64,000 bases of DNA, from contig CH002695.1 of NCBI GenBank assembly GCA_000149265.1, forward strand, positions 81,277 to 145,276, read 5' to 3'. The position numbers and the translations under genes were made by a program. Numbering within the stretch: position 1 is the first letter of the stretch; each line of letters opens with the position of its first letter. This document shows, one piece after another, positions 1-12,205 of this stretch. The notes beneath the pieces were generated by a model that made no database searches, was not told where the DNA came from, and saw nothing but the letters and a program-made list of their open reading frames with translations. This stretch comes from Ciona savignyi (Eukaryota > Chordata > Ascidiacea > Phlebobranchia > Cionidae).

Positions 1-2
1 AG

Positions 3-125
3 TTATTTGTGGGCACTCATTTTCCACCAGATGATGATGACATTTTGGATGACGATGACTTGGAAAACTACCCACAAACTTCCAACAATCGGGCGAAGTT
101 GTGTAAAGGTATAACGAAACTGTAA
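3..125 (+). CDS. Possible 3' terminal exon of a gene entering from the left edge
   Basis: An open frame runs from the window edge to a TAA at 123-125. The translation is acidic and low in complexity, with two runs of Asp around a PPDDDD motif, then DLENYPQTSNNRAKLCKG. It looks coding rather than random, but no family is recognised. An alternative is an internal exon ending with the weak donor AAAG/GTATAA near 107. The next gene to the right is on the other strand. Only about 40 codons are visible, so no function is given. Confidence 0.3.
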   Translation, partial: LFVGTHFPPDDDDILDDDDLENYPQTSNNRAKLCKGITKL

Positions 126-437
126 TTGAACTAACCAGATTTCAACGCCGTATTTTTGGTGACCTTCGTGAAAAAGGACTATTATCAAAGCATGGTTTAT
201 TAAACGAACAAAACCTGTTATAATACAGTTGTTTAAATTGTGTGAAGTATCAAACATGAACCTAGGTGCCATATGTCTTCCTTTGTGTGTTCGATCTCAG
301 GTAAGCAGCTGAGAGTCGAAGCCTTCTTCCGTGAAAATAGAAACTGTACTAAATTAAAAATAAAGCTTAGAAATACACCTCACTAGCTAAATCTAAAGCA
401 GCAGATCTAAAACCAATTTTCAAACTGTGTTACATAC

Positions 438-782
438 CCTTTTGCTGAGCAAGACGTGTGCTGTTTCCTCGCGCTCAAATGTAATAAAACCATACGCACT
501 TCTTGAACCATCTCTTATAATGTTGATTTCTAATATATTTCCGTAGACCTTTCAGATAACAAGTTCTATTATTCTAAGGTCAGATTTATACTTTAACTAA
601 TAAGCACAAATTACTGAGAGTATCACATATATGTGTATTATTGTATATTGCCAACATGCCAATATACTTACAGAAAACACTTGGGCTAGGTCGCCTTCTC
701 TCATATCTGGACCAAATCCACCAATAAATATACGCCGTGGTATTGCTTCAGTGCTAAACGATTGATACAGAACAGTTTCCAT
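438..782 (-). CDS. RRM protein, boule/DAZL-like (partial, 5' exons)
   Basis: Two phase-compatible minus-strand exons, 782-672 and 548-438, give 74 residues starting at an ATG. They encode most of one RNA-recognition motif. RNP2 reads RIFIGG (residues 17-22) and RNP1 reads SAYGFITF (about 54-61), with FSVYG between them. The donors GTAAGT at 671 and GTATGT at 437 are good. The lead-in 'IPRRIF' resembles DAZ/boule proteins, which are germline translational regulators that bind mRNA 3' UTRs. Another RRM family such as DAZAP- or hnRNP-like cannot be excluded. Later exons, including any DAZ repeat, should lie at lower coordinates or beyond the left edge. I could not identify a convincing third exon at 1-437. 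Confidence 0.55.
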
Positions 783-2744
783 AGTAAAACAAGAATAACT
801 TACCAGATCAAGTAAACCACTTCGGTGCAGAATAACCAGATAACGCAAAAGCACAATTTTCAAACTCTAACCATGCAACGTAATAATGGCATACCTTATC
901 TCTCGAAAACTAGAAAGTTCAAGAGTTCGTGTCCTTTAATTGACCTGTAACTTACAAACTGTACAGATTACATGTTCGGGGATAACACTTAGGTGTTATA
1001 CCGAAAAAAGATAAGTTTTTATTAGTCGCACTTAAACTGGCTATTTGCAGCATATAGCGTCATGTTGTTAAGTACCATGCCAGCAATAAAAACAATAACG
1101 TTTAGAGCACAAAATTCTAGCCAGTACAACCTCAGCGCGGATTAAATAACATTTTGTCCAGTATTGGCGGCATTACTACTCTTTACTGAGCATTCTATGC
1201 AAAATGTGAACCAAAAAGAAAATGCTGGTTAAAAAAGCAACAGTCCGTAGAGAAGCTTTCTATTTTACCGATTTCTATTTTACCAACAGCATATAGCCTA
1301 AAAGACAAGAGCACAGATACAGATCCCAATGCACTGTTTGCATGGTATTAAAAATAGTTTTCTTTATTAAAAGTATTTTGCTCATGGTCCTTAAAAAAAA
1401 ATAGTAAAAAAGTTTTGCAAGCGCAGTGGAAAACGTCAATCACTTTAACGTAGCGTTAATCGTTTAACAATTTGATTTCAGCCGATGGATTATACAGGCA
1501 CGAAACTGGTGGATAGTCAGTCGCGGTTGTTTCCCTTGGACAAGACAGTTAGCAGACATCATATCACATTCTAACAAAACACAGTTCAGTAGTCTCCGTA
1601 ACCGAACGCTGGGCGTAAGGTAATCAATCATACGATTGTTGTGTGATACCGATTACGCGTTTTCCTATCTACTGCGGTTAAACTTGAAAATCAAACCATA
1701 CGGTTGTATTTAGTCCGTGTATTATGTACTTAACAGACGTTGCTTTAATATTTCTATAACCCAAAAGTAAGTTGATGTATATAGCATAACTTTGCCTTGT
1801 CCCCATGCCCATCTGTTCTCGGCAGTTAGGGTATGCCAGTTAGGGTACGTGTGTTGAACACTAAAATTATATTCCTGCAATGGAAAAACGCGGAGGAGTT
1901 TTCACAAGGTATAATCATTATATTACGTCGCAAAAGCGCAAGTTTGGCGTTATTATGTATATAAACAATCGTGGGATTAAGGCGGATGCTATAGCAGTAT
2001 GTAGAGTAGTTAGAGCACATTAAACCAATGGCTTCAAAAAACGCCCAATAAATGCCTTTCACACGAACACTTAACACCCCAGTGTTGTAATGACTCGTGT
2101 CAATTTGGAATTTAACTGGACTTGATTACATTTAGAAATGACTTTCCACGTTGAAACTTTTGACTAAAGCCCAATTTAAAACTGGTCTCCTAACGTAGGC
2201 CTGATCTGTTGTGTGATCTCTCTTCCCAATTTGTCCTTGTGTTTTTTCTGGTAACAATGGTGGTAATTTCCGAATATTGGTAAGGTTGAAATCTAGACTA
2301 AATCTGTTGATTTTGCATTTCCCTTCGCTAGTTTTTGAGAAAAAGGCCCCGTAAAAACAGGGGTACTTTAAATCCGAATTTTAATTTTGGGGAAGTGAAT
2401 TGTGAATGCAACCTTTTTTGTGAATGCAAAATTTAGAAGTCGGCACCATAGGGCGGTTATATCTCTTTCCCCTCACCTTTAAACTATTCACACACGCAAA
2501 ACAATGTTACAACACGACGTTTGTACACTCGTAACACAATATATATTCGCTCTGCGATGCAACTCAACATATACAAATTGTCCGGGGAACTTCAATACTT
2601 TACAATTTGTAAATACAACTTACGATACACGACGGTAAAACAAAAGGGTTTACAAAACGCAAAATGGTACAAATAAGACTGGTGTAAGCAACAGCAATGT
2701 CTATGTGGATTTACAAAGGTGATGTGCAATTGAGATTTTCAAGT
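783..2744. other. Intergenic: boule-like 5' flank and BCO 3' flank
   Basis: No supported coding exon was seen. The region is AT-rich with short chance frames. 1480-1680 holds a decayed forward copy of the tRNA-like SINE seen elsewhere: the 'cgaaactggt' block, the 'cccttggacaag' block and the GATTACGCGTTTTCC-like end can be recognised. The 3' UTR of the carotenoid oxygenase gene should occupy the right end. Confidence 0.5.
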
Positions 2745-5700
2745 TCAAGCTTTTGGGACAAAAATTCCATGTACATCTGGTGGAATGTTGGCATCAAAGT
2801 GAATTCGAGCAACTTCAGAGAAATCTTTAGCATCCAGCATAAGTAGGAATGGTTTGCCGTTTTCGTTGGTTACCGATGACATAAGAATACCTAAAAATAA
2901 AAGTTTGTAATATTAAAATCTAATCCTTACGTTTATATTGTGTCAGTGTGGATAAAAGATTTTGTGGTTGGATTATGTTGCGTAATAAAGAATGAATAAT
3001 GAAGATTAAGCCATCATAAAGACTGTTTAAATTTAAATAATAAACATAAACAAGACCCGTTCATTTTGACATTTAAACAACAAAATGGATTCACGTTCAA
3101 GTGATTTAAAAAGGTTGAAAATCCCGAAATATTTGGAACCTATGGATATAAGTGCTCCAGAGAAACCTAAACGAGGTAAAAAGAGGCAAAGTCTTACGGA
3201 TAAGATTCCAAAATCCACCGAAGGAATTCCACGACAAGTGTATAAACCAAGCAGTGGCATTCCAAATTGCTGTAACAAACCACAATGCCAGTGCGACCCT
3301 GGGCAACTGGACGACTGCTTATCAGAGAAAGAGCGCAGGTTGCATTGTGTTGAATACCTGGACCCTTACCAAGTTACTGAAGTAAAAGAATTGCCTGAAA
3401 ATATTACGGACAAAGAAAGTTTCCAAGTCGGAGTAAAAGAACTCACAGCTGGGGGTAACTGTTTACTTCGCTTTTAACATTTATTTTGAAACACGACGTT
3501 TTTAATATTTGTTTTCAGACTTGATTGTAGTCGGTGTACGATTCGGCCAAAAAATTGTAGACGAACTTGAAAGCTTAAAGAAAAGCGGACAAATCTACAA
3601 CTTAAAGTTCGTATTCCACATTAGAAATATTTCGAATAAACATAACAAAAATAACATAATTAAACTCTCTGCAATCGAACAGGCTCGCCAGGGCTGGCTT
3701 GGCCTTTGAAGTACAAAACGAACCGATGCCCGATGTACCCATACGAGAGAGCCCCCTCGCAAAGTACAACACACCATCTTACGAGCGGGCTATTAAAAAG
3801 GTTACTGCAGAAGAACTAGATATCAAACTACAAAGAGCAGCAACAAGGCGAAAGGTAAGCTGGACACTTTTAAACTGCAATCCAAACGTATGTTTTCCGT
3901 CAGCATTTAGCAGTATATCTCGTACTCATGTAATCGCGATTGTGTTCATTGGGATAGGAAAGGATGGCTGAACGGTTGGCTCACTGTAAGAATGTTGTCG
4001 GTAAGTGGAAGAAGAGGACGGAGCAGGTGAATAAGGTTGATCAGGAGAGGTACGAGGTCGGGTTAGAGCGGATCGAGCGAAGACTCAGCTTGGCCAGTGC
4101 AAGAAGAAACCAGTTCTTTGTAAGGAACAATGAACGCTGTCGGAGGAGAAACGCGAAAATCGCCGAACTACTGGTAAACAATACTCGTCACCTTGACCGC
4201 CTAAACGCATTGGATAAAGTTAAATATATTAAAAAGATTTTATTACAGGAAAAGAGAAAAAACATGGAACTTCATTTAAGCAGCAATCAGAACCAGAATC
4301 CCATTAGGACCTTTGCAGATTGCAACAGAGGCGAGACGGGGTCAGATTTAATTGTGTTGATGCATTTGTAGGCGTTTGATCATTTTATTTTAACATTTTC
4401 AGGTTGTTTCCGTGTCTGAAGAAACTTTCTCCAATTGTTTCCCACGAAGGTGACCAGGCAGGCGATCAAATGAAACGATCCAAACACGAGCGAAACCAGA
4501 TGGAAACTGGCTGTCAGCCACTCTCTGCCGCTGGGGACGGTAAAGAGTAGTAGCATTTAAGAGTGCCACAACTCAGGTCACGCTCTTTGGTTCAGAGTCG
4601 ACGAATCTACGATCTCAGTCCACTTAGTTAATTTATTTTTCACTTATTCTACTGTTATAAATGTATATGCGGTATTTATATGAAATATACGTATTTTACT
4701 GAAAGTGAATCAGTTTGTTTGATCTGAAAGTGGTGTAATAAACGTTAAAGAAAAGAAAGCAGAGAAAGCATCATTTGAAATCGCCTTATTAGGTGAGGGC
4801 GTCAGATTGCTAAAGGGAAACACTCTTATCCGGTGATGCGTAACCTCATATGACGTCATGAGCCGGCGGGCTATTCCGTGTAAACAATAGAACAACGAAC
4901 GTTCAGTGCTGATCAACTGTACTGTAAGCTTGTAATGCTAGCCACGTCAGTATAATCTTGGGTTGTATCTAATGATTGATTGTCTTTTAGGTGTTATATA
5001 CCACGTTTTGGTAGAATTTAGGACGGGCTAAAATGAATGTCGAACATGAAGTAAAGCTACTAATTCAGGAAGTGAAAAGACTTGGCGAGGAAAGTATGTC
5101 AATCTGTAGTTTGTACAGCTGTATGAAATATGAAGCACATTAAAGCCTTCATTAATATTTTATGAACATTTATCTGGTATATTAAATGTAATCGCAGTGT
5201 TGCGTAAATTATACCGTTGTCTCGGATGCTGCAAAACTGAAAAGTTTAAACCCGTAATAGGTAATGGCAGCTTATAAAAAAAGTGTTACATAATAATCAT
5301 TTTCATGCTTTATTTTAAAAAAAGTCAAAATGAGAACTGTTTTAATGGTCTTTCATGTGGGTGTATTAGGCTACAAATAAAAAATATTAAAATTTGTATT
5401 TCCAGACGCCAATGGGCAAGTGGTAGTCAAGTTCGGTGTACTATTTTCGGACGATAGATGTGCTAACATATTCGAAGCACTTGTAGGTACTCTAAGGGCT
5501 GCCAAACGCAAAAAGATCGTGAAATACGACGGGGAACTATTGCTTCAGGGTGTACACGACCACGTTGAAATTACTTTGATAAAAGATGAGCCTTAAAACG
5601 CACCAAAACCATGTCAATCGCTTACCGCGTCTACTTAAAAATTATCAAACTTTGTACGATTAAAACTTGATTCGTTTCTTAGCAATTGTACAGTCGATTT

Positions 5701-8700
5701 TTCGAATGTTTTTTTTTCAATTTTTGTTGTTTCGTTGTTACTGATAAGTGCAATGTTCAGCCGAAATGTCATCGACCAGTGCAGTATTATAAGAAATTCT
5801 AATCTGTAAACTTTACGCATATTGATTATTTACCAGCATGATACTAGCTCTATACATTCCTTATATATACAATACACGCTATTGGATGTTTACCACGTGC
5901 CAGCAATTCGGTATTAAAATGTGTTGTAAGCAAACAGATATATTAAAAATGGAACTTACCGTCGTCTTCTTGTGTTGCACCTGGCTTAGCGACAAACGTA
6001 GGTTGGGAAGCCCAACAACCTTTCTCTTGCCACATTTGGACTCGTTCTTTCTTCTCCACGTCAATCTTTGCCAACTATAAAATAACGTATTTAAGTGTAT
6101 ATACAATTCATAAAAGCTTGCATGGGAACCCCTATACAAGGAAGGAAAATATGGGAGTTTTTTAAACTGCCATTAAACACCTGTGGTACTTAATATCAGT
6201 GAATTGAAATCCGCGCCTGTAAACCTCAAGCGGTATAACTGTCGATAGTTCTGTGGGATATTGAGATTTTATCCGCGAGTATAGTAGAAAGCACGAGGAG
6301 TTAACACACGGCCAATCGTCAGATTATATTGCGAACGCTGTTGTGAAACCGGGAACTATTGAAGTGTGTTGTTTTTCAAACATTCCTTAAGTTTCAGTAC
6401 ACCCCATAAACCAATGGGTCCGGCGGTGACCGTTAAATGCTTTGCCCAAGGACACAATCTACCAGATAGGCACCAGGTTTGATACTACTATCTTTCGGGT
6501 TGAAAGGTGAAGAATTAGTTCATTTAGCTATTTGGCGAGATAACAACACTATCGATAAACCACCATTCCAGATTTCTTACCATCTCTCCGGGTGGCAGCT
6601 TCAGTCCACCTGGGCTGTAGAAATATTTGTACTTTCTTCCAAGGTAAGCGTTGTTGATCACTGCACATTCTGTCCCGATGCTCAGAACCTCGCTGGTGCA
6701 GTAAATCTCTCCGCCTTTCTGTCGTTCCGCGGTGCAAGTTGTGTTTGACAACTTTACCAAGTTGCCCGAAGTGTTCTGTTGGTAGTGTGGATGAATGGTT
6801 AGCGCAACTGATTGATAGACAGCAAGCATTTTGTAAACGAGAGGTCACCAAGAACCATAAAAACTTGGCGTTCGGCCATTAATAAAAATAAATTTTAAGA
6901 TTTAAACAACTGGGTTTAAACCACGTCCATCAGTAGCCCTTCTAAGGATACAAACGTTTAGCAACCGGATGCCCGAGGTGTAATAAGAAACACACGGTTA
7001 ACTAACCTCTTCGGTCAAGGGCAAAACGAATCTGGTAGTCTTTACAGTTTCGTCGTCCGAACTGTAAATCTTTGCAAATTCTTCTGGTTTCAAGCTCAAA
7101 TTCGCCATCGTAAATTTATCATAGAAACCATTCTTTTTGTAGCAGCTCAAATCGAGTACCACGTGATCCCCATCATCATAGGCGTTCACGTGATGGTAGA
7201 CAATAAGTGGATCGCATAGAAAGGTCACCGAGTGCTGCTTGCCGGTCTCCTTGTCCACAAGGTAGACCCGAGTCTGTGTTTGTAATTTAAATATTAAAGA
7301 TTTGAAAATATGTTGAAAAGAATAAACGTGTTGGCATTGTTGGCACAGGAAAAGGGAAACGATTGTATATAATGTAAAAAAGTAATACCTAATAGCGTTA
7401 TTATTTTTTGAAGTATTTCATGTATTTAAATGTGGAAAAATGATATACTTCCAAAGCGTCTAAACAAATAAATAATACATCGGCTATTACATTTTTACTA
7501 AAACTTTCTCAAATATGATACTGAGAAATCTAACGGGTTTCTTTTTTCCACCGATGTGTTGTATGCGCGCTTTAAACACCATTCGAAGTTTCTAATAATA
7601 TATGTTTATCTATTCCAGCTTACCTGAGTATCGGGCAGAACTTCAATGCAATCGCTGTAGCACATGTGACGCAGATGGGCGACCGCCATTTTTGGAATGT
7701 CAATCTTTAACGGCATCTCCACAAAGACGGCATATTTCTTTGACATGGCGAAACTGTGGTGATATGAAGGGCTGACCCTCCATGATGAATCGATGCTGCA
7801 AAGCGATTCCGAGCTGGATAGAATGGTCTCGAGTGGGGTGCCTGGAAAGATAGGGAAGAGTTACCACACGGGCAATCATCTGATTACCTTGTGCCCGAGT
7901 GACCAGAAGTATTTATCCGGCCCGATGGTCTAGCGGTTAAGTGCGTCGCCTTTCAATCGAAAGGTTGCAGGTGCGAAACTGGTCGCTAGCTAGTCGGTTG
8001 TGTCCTTGGGCAAGGCACTTTACGGACATTGCCTGAACCCAGCGGATTAATGGGTTCTACCAAATTGAAGGAACGTGTCTATCATATACAACACACTGCA
8101 ATAGCTCCGGTAACCCGACGATGGGCGCGAGGTGATCTGACGATTGCCCGTGTGATAACCCCCTAGGTTTTCCCATTCACGGGGATAAACATGAATATCC
8201 TATCCTATCCTATCCTATTGTACTGTATTTAAGACACAACAGTCTAACCTGCAGCTGGTTTTCATCCCAACACCTTTGGCTTACCGCCGACACGCAAGCC
8301 TAAGATTATCAACCATACGCTACGAGTATAGTTCCAAGGTGTAGTGCACGGGTTTTTAACTATATACACAGAGCACATAATGCCTACCTGGTTTTGCAGC
8401 TGGGAATTTCAAGAGGTTGTACTTGGTACGACCCATGTTAAAAATGGAACTGGAGAAACTAAATACATTTCCCTCAGCATCGACAAGAGGGTGGGAGGAC
8501 ATGATGTTGATCGGAAGATACTTGGCAAGATCAACCTGAATACGAAAGGAAATCGTAAACGATTCGTAAAACCCTTTTTAACTGCTCAATACTACAAATA
8601 GATGATATAAACCAGACTACCATAACCGTGCAATCTAAACACGTAATATTCTGCAGTGGGATAATTCTAAGCAGTCACTCCAAAGAGATCAGAGATTGTC

Positions 8701-10134
8701 ATCCCGGGGAATGAATGAAATAGCGATCAGGTTACACATACCACCGGGAGGTAAATATGCGGCCGTGGCAATGGGTGTGCGTTACGTTCTTCTGGTTTGG
8801 GTCTGGTATGCTAACTTTTGTCCCCGTGTGTGCGACAACAAAGACTTTATACCGTGCGTGCACCGTTTTCCGTGTTTGCAAAAATACATCCTTCAAGAAT
8901 ACAGAAAGCGGTCTTGAGTGAAGTCCGAAATTATATTAAATGTTTCGGTCTTCACCCTGTATACACTACAATCATGTACCTTGTCCATGGTGTCGAGCGT
9001 GACTGGGTCCATTTGCCGGATGAAGTTGCTCTCGGTGATGGCAAACAGATGATCTCCGAGGTTGAGGAAATTAATGAGGCAATTATCGGTAAATTCCGGG
9101 ACTGTGAGCGCATTCTTCACCCTGTAGTAATTTGATTTGTTTTTAAAATTGCTTTAATGATTAATCTACCTCTATGGATGTGAAACGCAGGTTGTGTTTT
9201 AACACAATCTCGTGCCCAGCGTCAGTTTATTGGGAGCTATTACATCAAAGACACGACTGTCGGACGGTTTCGATCCAACTTTTCGGTTTACGCACATGCG
9301 TAATCCGACTGAGATTATCAAGCGAGCAATATTCGTCAAATCAAACCACGAAACGACAATCTAGCGGACATATATACTAAGTGTGGATTTGTATACTCAG
9401 GTTTACCTTCCCAGGAAGCCTTCCGAAGCCGTGGTAGTCCCGAACTCAGCCACAACCACCTTGCCAGCCGCTGTGTTCTTTTTGAAGCTGTCGCCGTTCA
9501 CCAATCTGCTTGTGTAACTCGCTTTTCCGTTCTCAATGCAGAATCTGTCAACATAAGATACGTAAGAGCACTATGTTTAGAAGTTTTGATTAGCATGTAT
9601 TTTATTTCCATTGGATTAGCATTTAGTATTGGTTTATTGCTCTTTGGTTATTGTATGTTCATTAAATATGGTATACTTTAGAAGAACAAGAATAACGGAG
9701 CTGTTGCAATGTGTTGAGTAATAAGTGGCCATGACACAAACTAGGCTTAAGGTGGAAAGAGTAAAGATTAAACCATCCACTGTGTCTGGTAACGACCTTT
9801 GTTGTTGTACCGCGTAAATCGAACTTATCCCAATTGCTCAACAAACTTACTTCCGCGCAAGCGCCATTCCGTCAAACCAATGCTTCACACTCTCTTCTCG
9901 AAAGTGAACAACTCCTGGACCGTTCCTGTACCAACTGCCATTCACCCATGATGGAATTTCACCTAAAAAAACAACCAATTAAAACACTTTGTAACCATAG
10001 TTTGGTAACTTTTAATATATTAGTTCAAATTAAACGTTACCTTTTACGGTTCCTTGGACCGCATCGGCAAATTCAATGTTCTTAGAGATGTCCAAAGTAG
10101 TTAAATGGGGAAACGCAGCTACCGGGGAATCCAT
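2745..10134 (-). CDS. BCO: Carotenoid cleavage oxygenase, BCO/RPE65 family
   Basis: Ten exons join in phase: 10134-10041, 9962-9851, 9544-9407, 9121-8980, 8535-8388, 7841-7624, 7273-7007, 6775-6581, 6074-5960 and 2890-2745. They give 524 residues, close to the 530-550 usual for the family. The four iron-binding histidines of the seven-blade propeller enzyme are present: H177 (SSHP), H240 (YHHSF), H312 (YHHVNAY) and H517 (DVHGIF). Other family marks are WYRNGPG, HWFDGMA and EFGT. The family oxidatively cleaves carotenoids to retinoids (BCO1, BCO2) or isomerises retinyl esters (RPE65). The PDPCK palmitoylation motif of vertebrate RPE65 is absent: the region reads EFGTTTASEGFLGR. A BCO-type cleavage enzyme is therefore more likely, but substrate cannot be read from sequence. 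The last intron is about 3.07 kb and contains two other genes. Confidence 0.95.
3085..4550 (+). CDS. Stathmin-domain protein nested in the BCO intron
   Basis: Five plus-strand exons join in phase: 3085-3454, 3519-3606, 3683-3854, 3958-4340 and 4403-4550, giving 386 residues. The N-terminal third is basic and then cysteine-rich (CCNKPQCQC near residue 60). Exon 3 carries a stathmin-like signature, ARAGLAFEVQ, then a proline/serine stretch, then EELDIKLQRAATRRKERM. This matches the order in stathmins, where a capping beta-hairpin is followed by the long tubulin-binding helix. Exon 4 is a long charged coiled coil. Stathmins sequester tubulin dimers and promote microtubule shrinkage. The arrangement recalls STMND1, the stathmin-domain-containing protein with a long N-terminal extension, but that is inference. 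Donors GTTCGT (3607) and GTCAGA (4341) are weak, so the ends of exons 2 and 4 are provisional. Without splicing at 4341 the frame ends at 4371. Confidence 0.62.
5033..5596 (+). CDS. ABRACL: Costars family protein ABRACL
   Basis: Two exons, 5033-5093 and 5406-5596, join in phase (GAA A/AC GCC) to give 83 residues, the normal size for the family. The start MNVEHEVKLLIQEVKRLG and the core KFGVLFSDDRCANIFEAL, GTLRAAKRKK and GELLLQGVHD are diagnostic of the costars domain. Costars/ABRACL proteins are small winged-helix-like regulators of actin dynamics related to the C-terminus of ABRA/STARS, and they influence cell motility. Donor GTATGT and a TTTCCAG acceptor bound a 312-bp intron. The gene lies 482 bp downstream of the stathmin-like gene on the same strand, inside the last intron of the opposite-strand carotenoid oxygenase. 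Confidence 0.94.
6299..6480 (-). repeat. Decayed reverse copy of the tRNA-like SINE
   Basis: The block 'gttaacacacggccaatcg', then 'cccataaaccaatgggtc' and 'tgcccaaggacacaa', reproduces the SINE body in reverse orientation with substitutions. It lies in intron 8 of the carotenoid oxygenase gene. Confidence 0.55.
7919..8219 (+). mobile_element. tRNA-derived SINE, full-length copy 1
   Basis: The 5' part looks like a tRNA: 'tggtctagcggttaag' resembles an A box, 'cctttcaatcgaaagg' could be an anticodon stem-loop, and 'ggttgcaggtgcgaaac' resembles a B box. A shared body follows, ending in 'ggggataaacatgaatatcc' and the repeat TATCC. Nearly identical copies occur at 16439, 23932 and 60132, and a reverse copy at 15797. 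A short reverse fragment (7852-7910) abuts this copy. The polymerase III origin is inferred from the tRNA-like head. It lies in an intron of the carotenoid oxygenase gene. Confidence 0.85.
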
Positions 10135-12205
10135 TGCGCTAGTTTAAATAAACAAAACTCCTATTGAAAATCCTGCATAGTAGCGTATCAATATTTGAAA
10201 ATAAAATAAATCGATGGTCTTAAAACCCAAACAAAATTATTATCCAAAATTTCAAGATGCCGATTCAACTCAAAGAAACAAATGTCTGCCCGTCAGCGTG
10301 GACGCGGGTTTAAATCCAGCTATACCGGCCCTTTATGGCATTACAGTGAAAATGCAATGAGCTCGTTGCAAACGACACACGTCAAGTCCGTAGTGAACCA
10401 GTAATGCGTAAGATATACCAATGGCTAACTGAAAGCATTCTACAATAAAAATTTGAAAATATTTTTTTATGGAAACCTCACCATACAGCCTCTACCAATT
10501 CTACATGTTCCCTATGATACTCCGTCATTGTGAATCCGGTTTTAACTGCACTTCCCTTTTTCTATCGGGTCTAATCCTCTTTGGGGTTGTATTTAAAACC
10601 ACAGATTTTGTGCCGGCATAATTCGACCTAGTCTGAGCAAATCCTAATCCGTTTTCTCCGTTTGCAACCGCAAGGATCCAATAGCGGCAGCTTGTTGATT
10701 GCTTCACCGCATCAAGCCATTGACCCTGTTGAGCAATCAGCGGGACGCCATTTACTCTTCAAGTACCCTACAACCAGCGTTTTATCTCCTATTTTAATTA
10801 AAAAGCAAAACACAGATGTGAGGATAATGTGCCCTTGATACAAGCCTTGCACGGATTATGCAGATAAGACGACCTGCCCGATCGATATATCTCTGTCCAT
10901 GTCATGCACCCATTTCATCTAGCAGCTACTATGTTTACATCTAATCTAGTAAGTTGATCTTGGATCTCAATTTAAAAGTAAACTTTTAAATTCTAACCGG
11001 AATGTGTATTAGTCTTTGATTTTTAGGCATGGTGTATCGTCAATTAGTAACTGTTCGTCGCTTATTGTCTAATCCCTATAGGCTACATGTAAAGCCAAAC
11101 TTTGGTGAAAAATGTTTTTTTTCGTGTATATAAATGCATGTCCGGATAGAAACTAATGGTTAACTTGGACAATGTATAAAGAGTAGTTTGTTGGTGGTGT
11201 ACTAATATGATAATATGATACTCAAGTTTCATCTACTGAAAATGCCTTTTATAAGCATTACACAGACAATATTTTATTTATTAAAATCAAAGTGAACTAA
11301 TATACGTCCCCATCGATTTTAAAGGTGAACACAAGAATGGTTCAAAACCCAAATTTTATTAGGTAGTTCTGACCAGGGTTTCAACGTCATCCTAAATATT
11401 TAAAAAAAAATGATGTCAATTTAGCCTTCCTACTTAAACTGTAATACAAACACCACTGGGCATATTTTTGTTTGTTTAAATTCGTTGAAAATAGTGGACA
11501 TTGCCAAAACCAGTAAAATAATGGGATCTAATAGACAGACCTGAACGAACGTTTGAAGCATGTATATACATGAAACACTGCGATAGCTTCGTCAATCCAA
11601 ATCAGTTTGCAAATTCAACATAAACATCCGTTAACATTGGGATAAAACTTGATCATTCTAATTGTCTTTACTGAACAGTTATTTTCGAGGGGTAACACTA
11701 AAAAGAGCCAACGCTATGTTTAAAACGAAGACTTATGTTATGCAATAAACTTCATTTTAGTGTGCAGTTATCCTCCCTCCTTTTAGTTTTTCCCTATTTT
11801 CGACGCTTTAAGCGACGTGCTATTGCAACTTAAAAAACATTATTTAAAGGAGCAAACTAAAACTTAAGATACGGTGAATTGCAACTTTAAACGATGAATG
11901 AACGTATTATATTTTAAACCCACACTTAATTAATAATGTTTTTTTAACAGTGAAATGTAATATACTGCATATCTAATTTTTTATGAAGAAACCACAGTGA
12001 AAAGCTCACAGAAAAGCGGAATAAAATGGTCTTAACATCAACGTAAAGCAGCGTACACGAGCAGCAACATCAAGTATATAATTATAAAAAAGGACTGATG
12101 GCGGTGTTAGGTGCCTTTCATGTATCTGGTTGTTTACAAAGTAATTTGCATAGAAAAATCATCACGCAATCGAGCATATTAGGTCAAGTGGCGATACGGT
12201 CAATC
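10135..12205. other. Intergenic: head of BCO gene to tail of TMEM143
   Basis: About 2 kb lie between the start codon of the carotenoid oxygenase and the stop codon of TMEM143, so this holds the promoter of the former and the 3' UTR of the latter. No exon with both splice sites and a recognisable protein was found. Open frames such as the one near 10525-10707 have no family match that I recognise. AT-rich homopolymer stretches are common. Confidence 0.45.

Noticed and set aside
256-300. Plus-strand ATG with signal-like MNLGAICLPLCVRSQ and a GTAAGC donor
   Set aside because: The donor is good, but no matching second exon was found and the stretch is only 15 codons. It also lies where later exons of the minus-strand RRM gene may be.
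238-329. Minus-strand frame KASTLSCLPEIEHTKEDIW as third exon of the RRM gene
   Set aside because: It follows a weak acceptor and does not resemble the C-terminal part of any RRM I know, so it was not joined to the model.
7919-8219. A functional tRNA gene
   Set aside because: The stem-loops resemble a tRNA, but the B box is degenerate and the acceptor stem is not paired. Repeated copies with TATCC tails show it is a SINE.
10525-10707. Minus-strand 60-residue frame near the BCO start
   Set aside because: No recognised family, no splice support, and composition like random sequence; probably chance.
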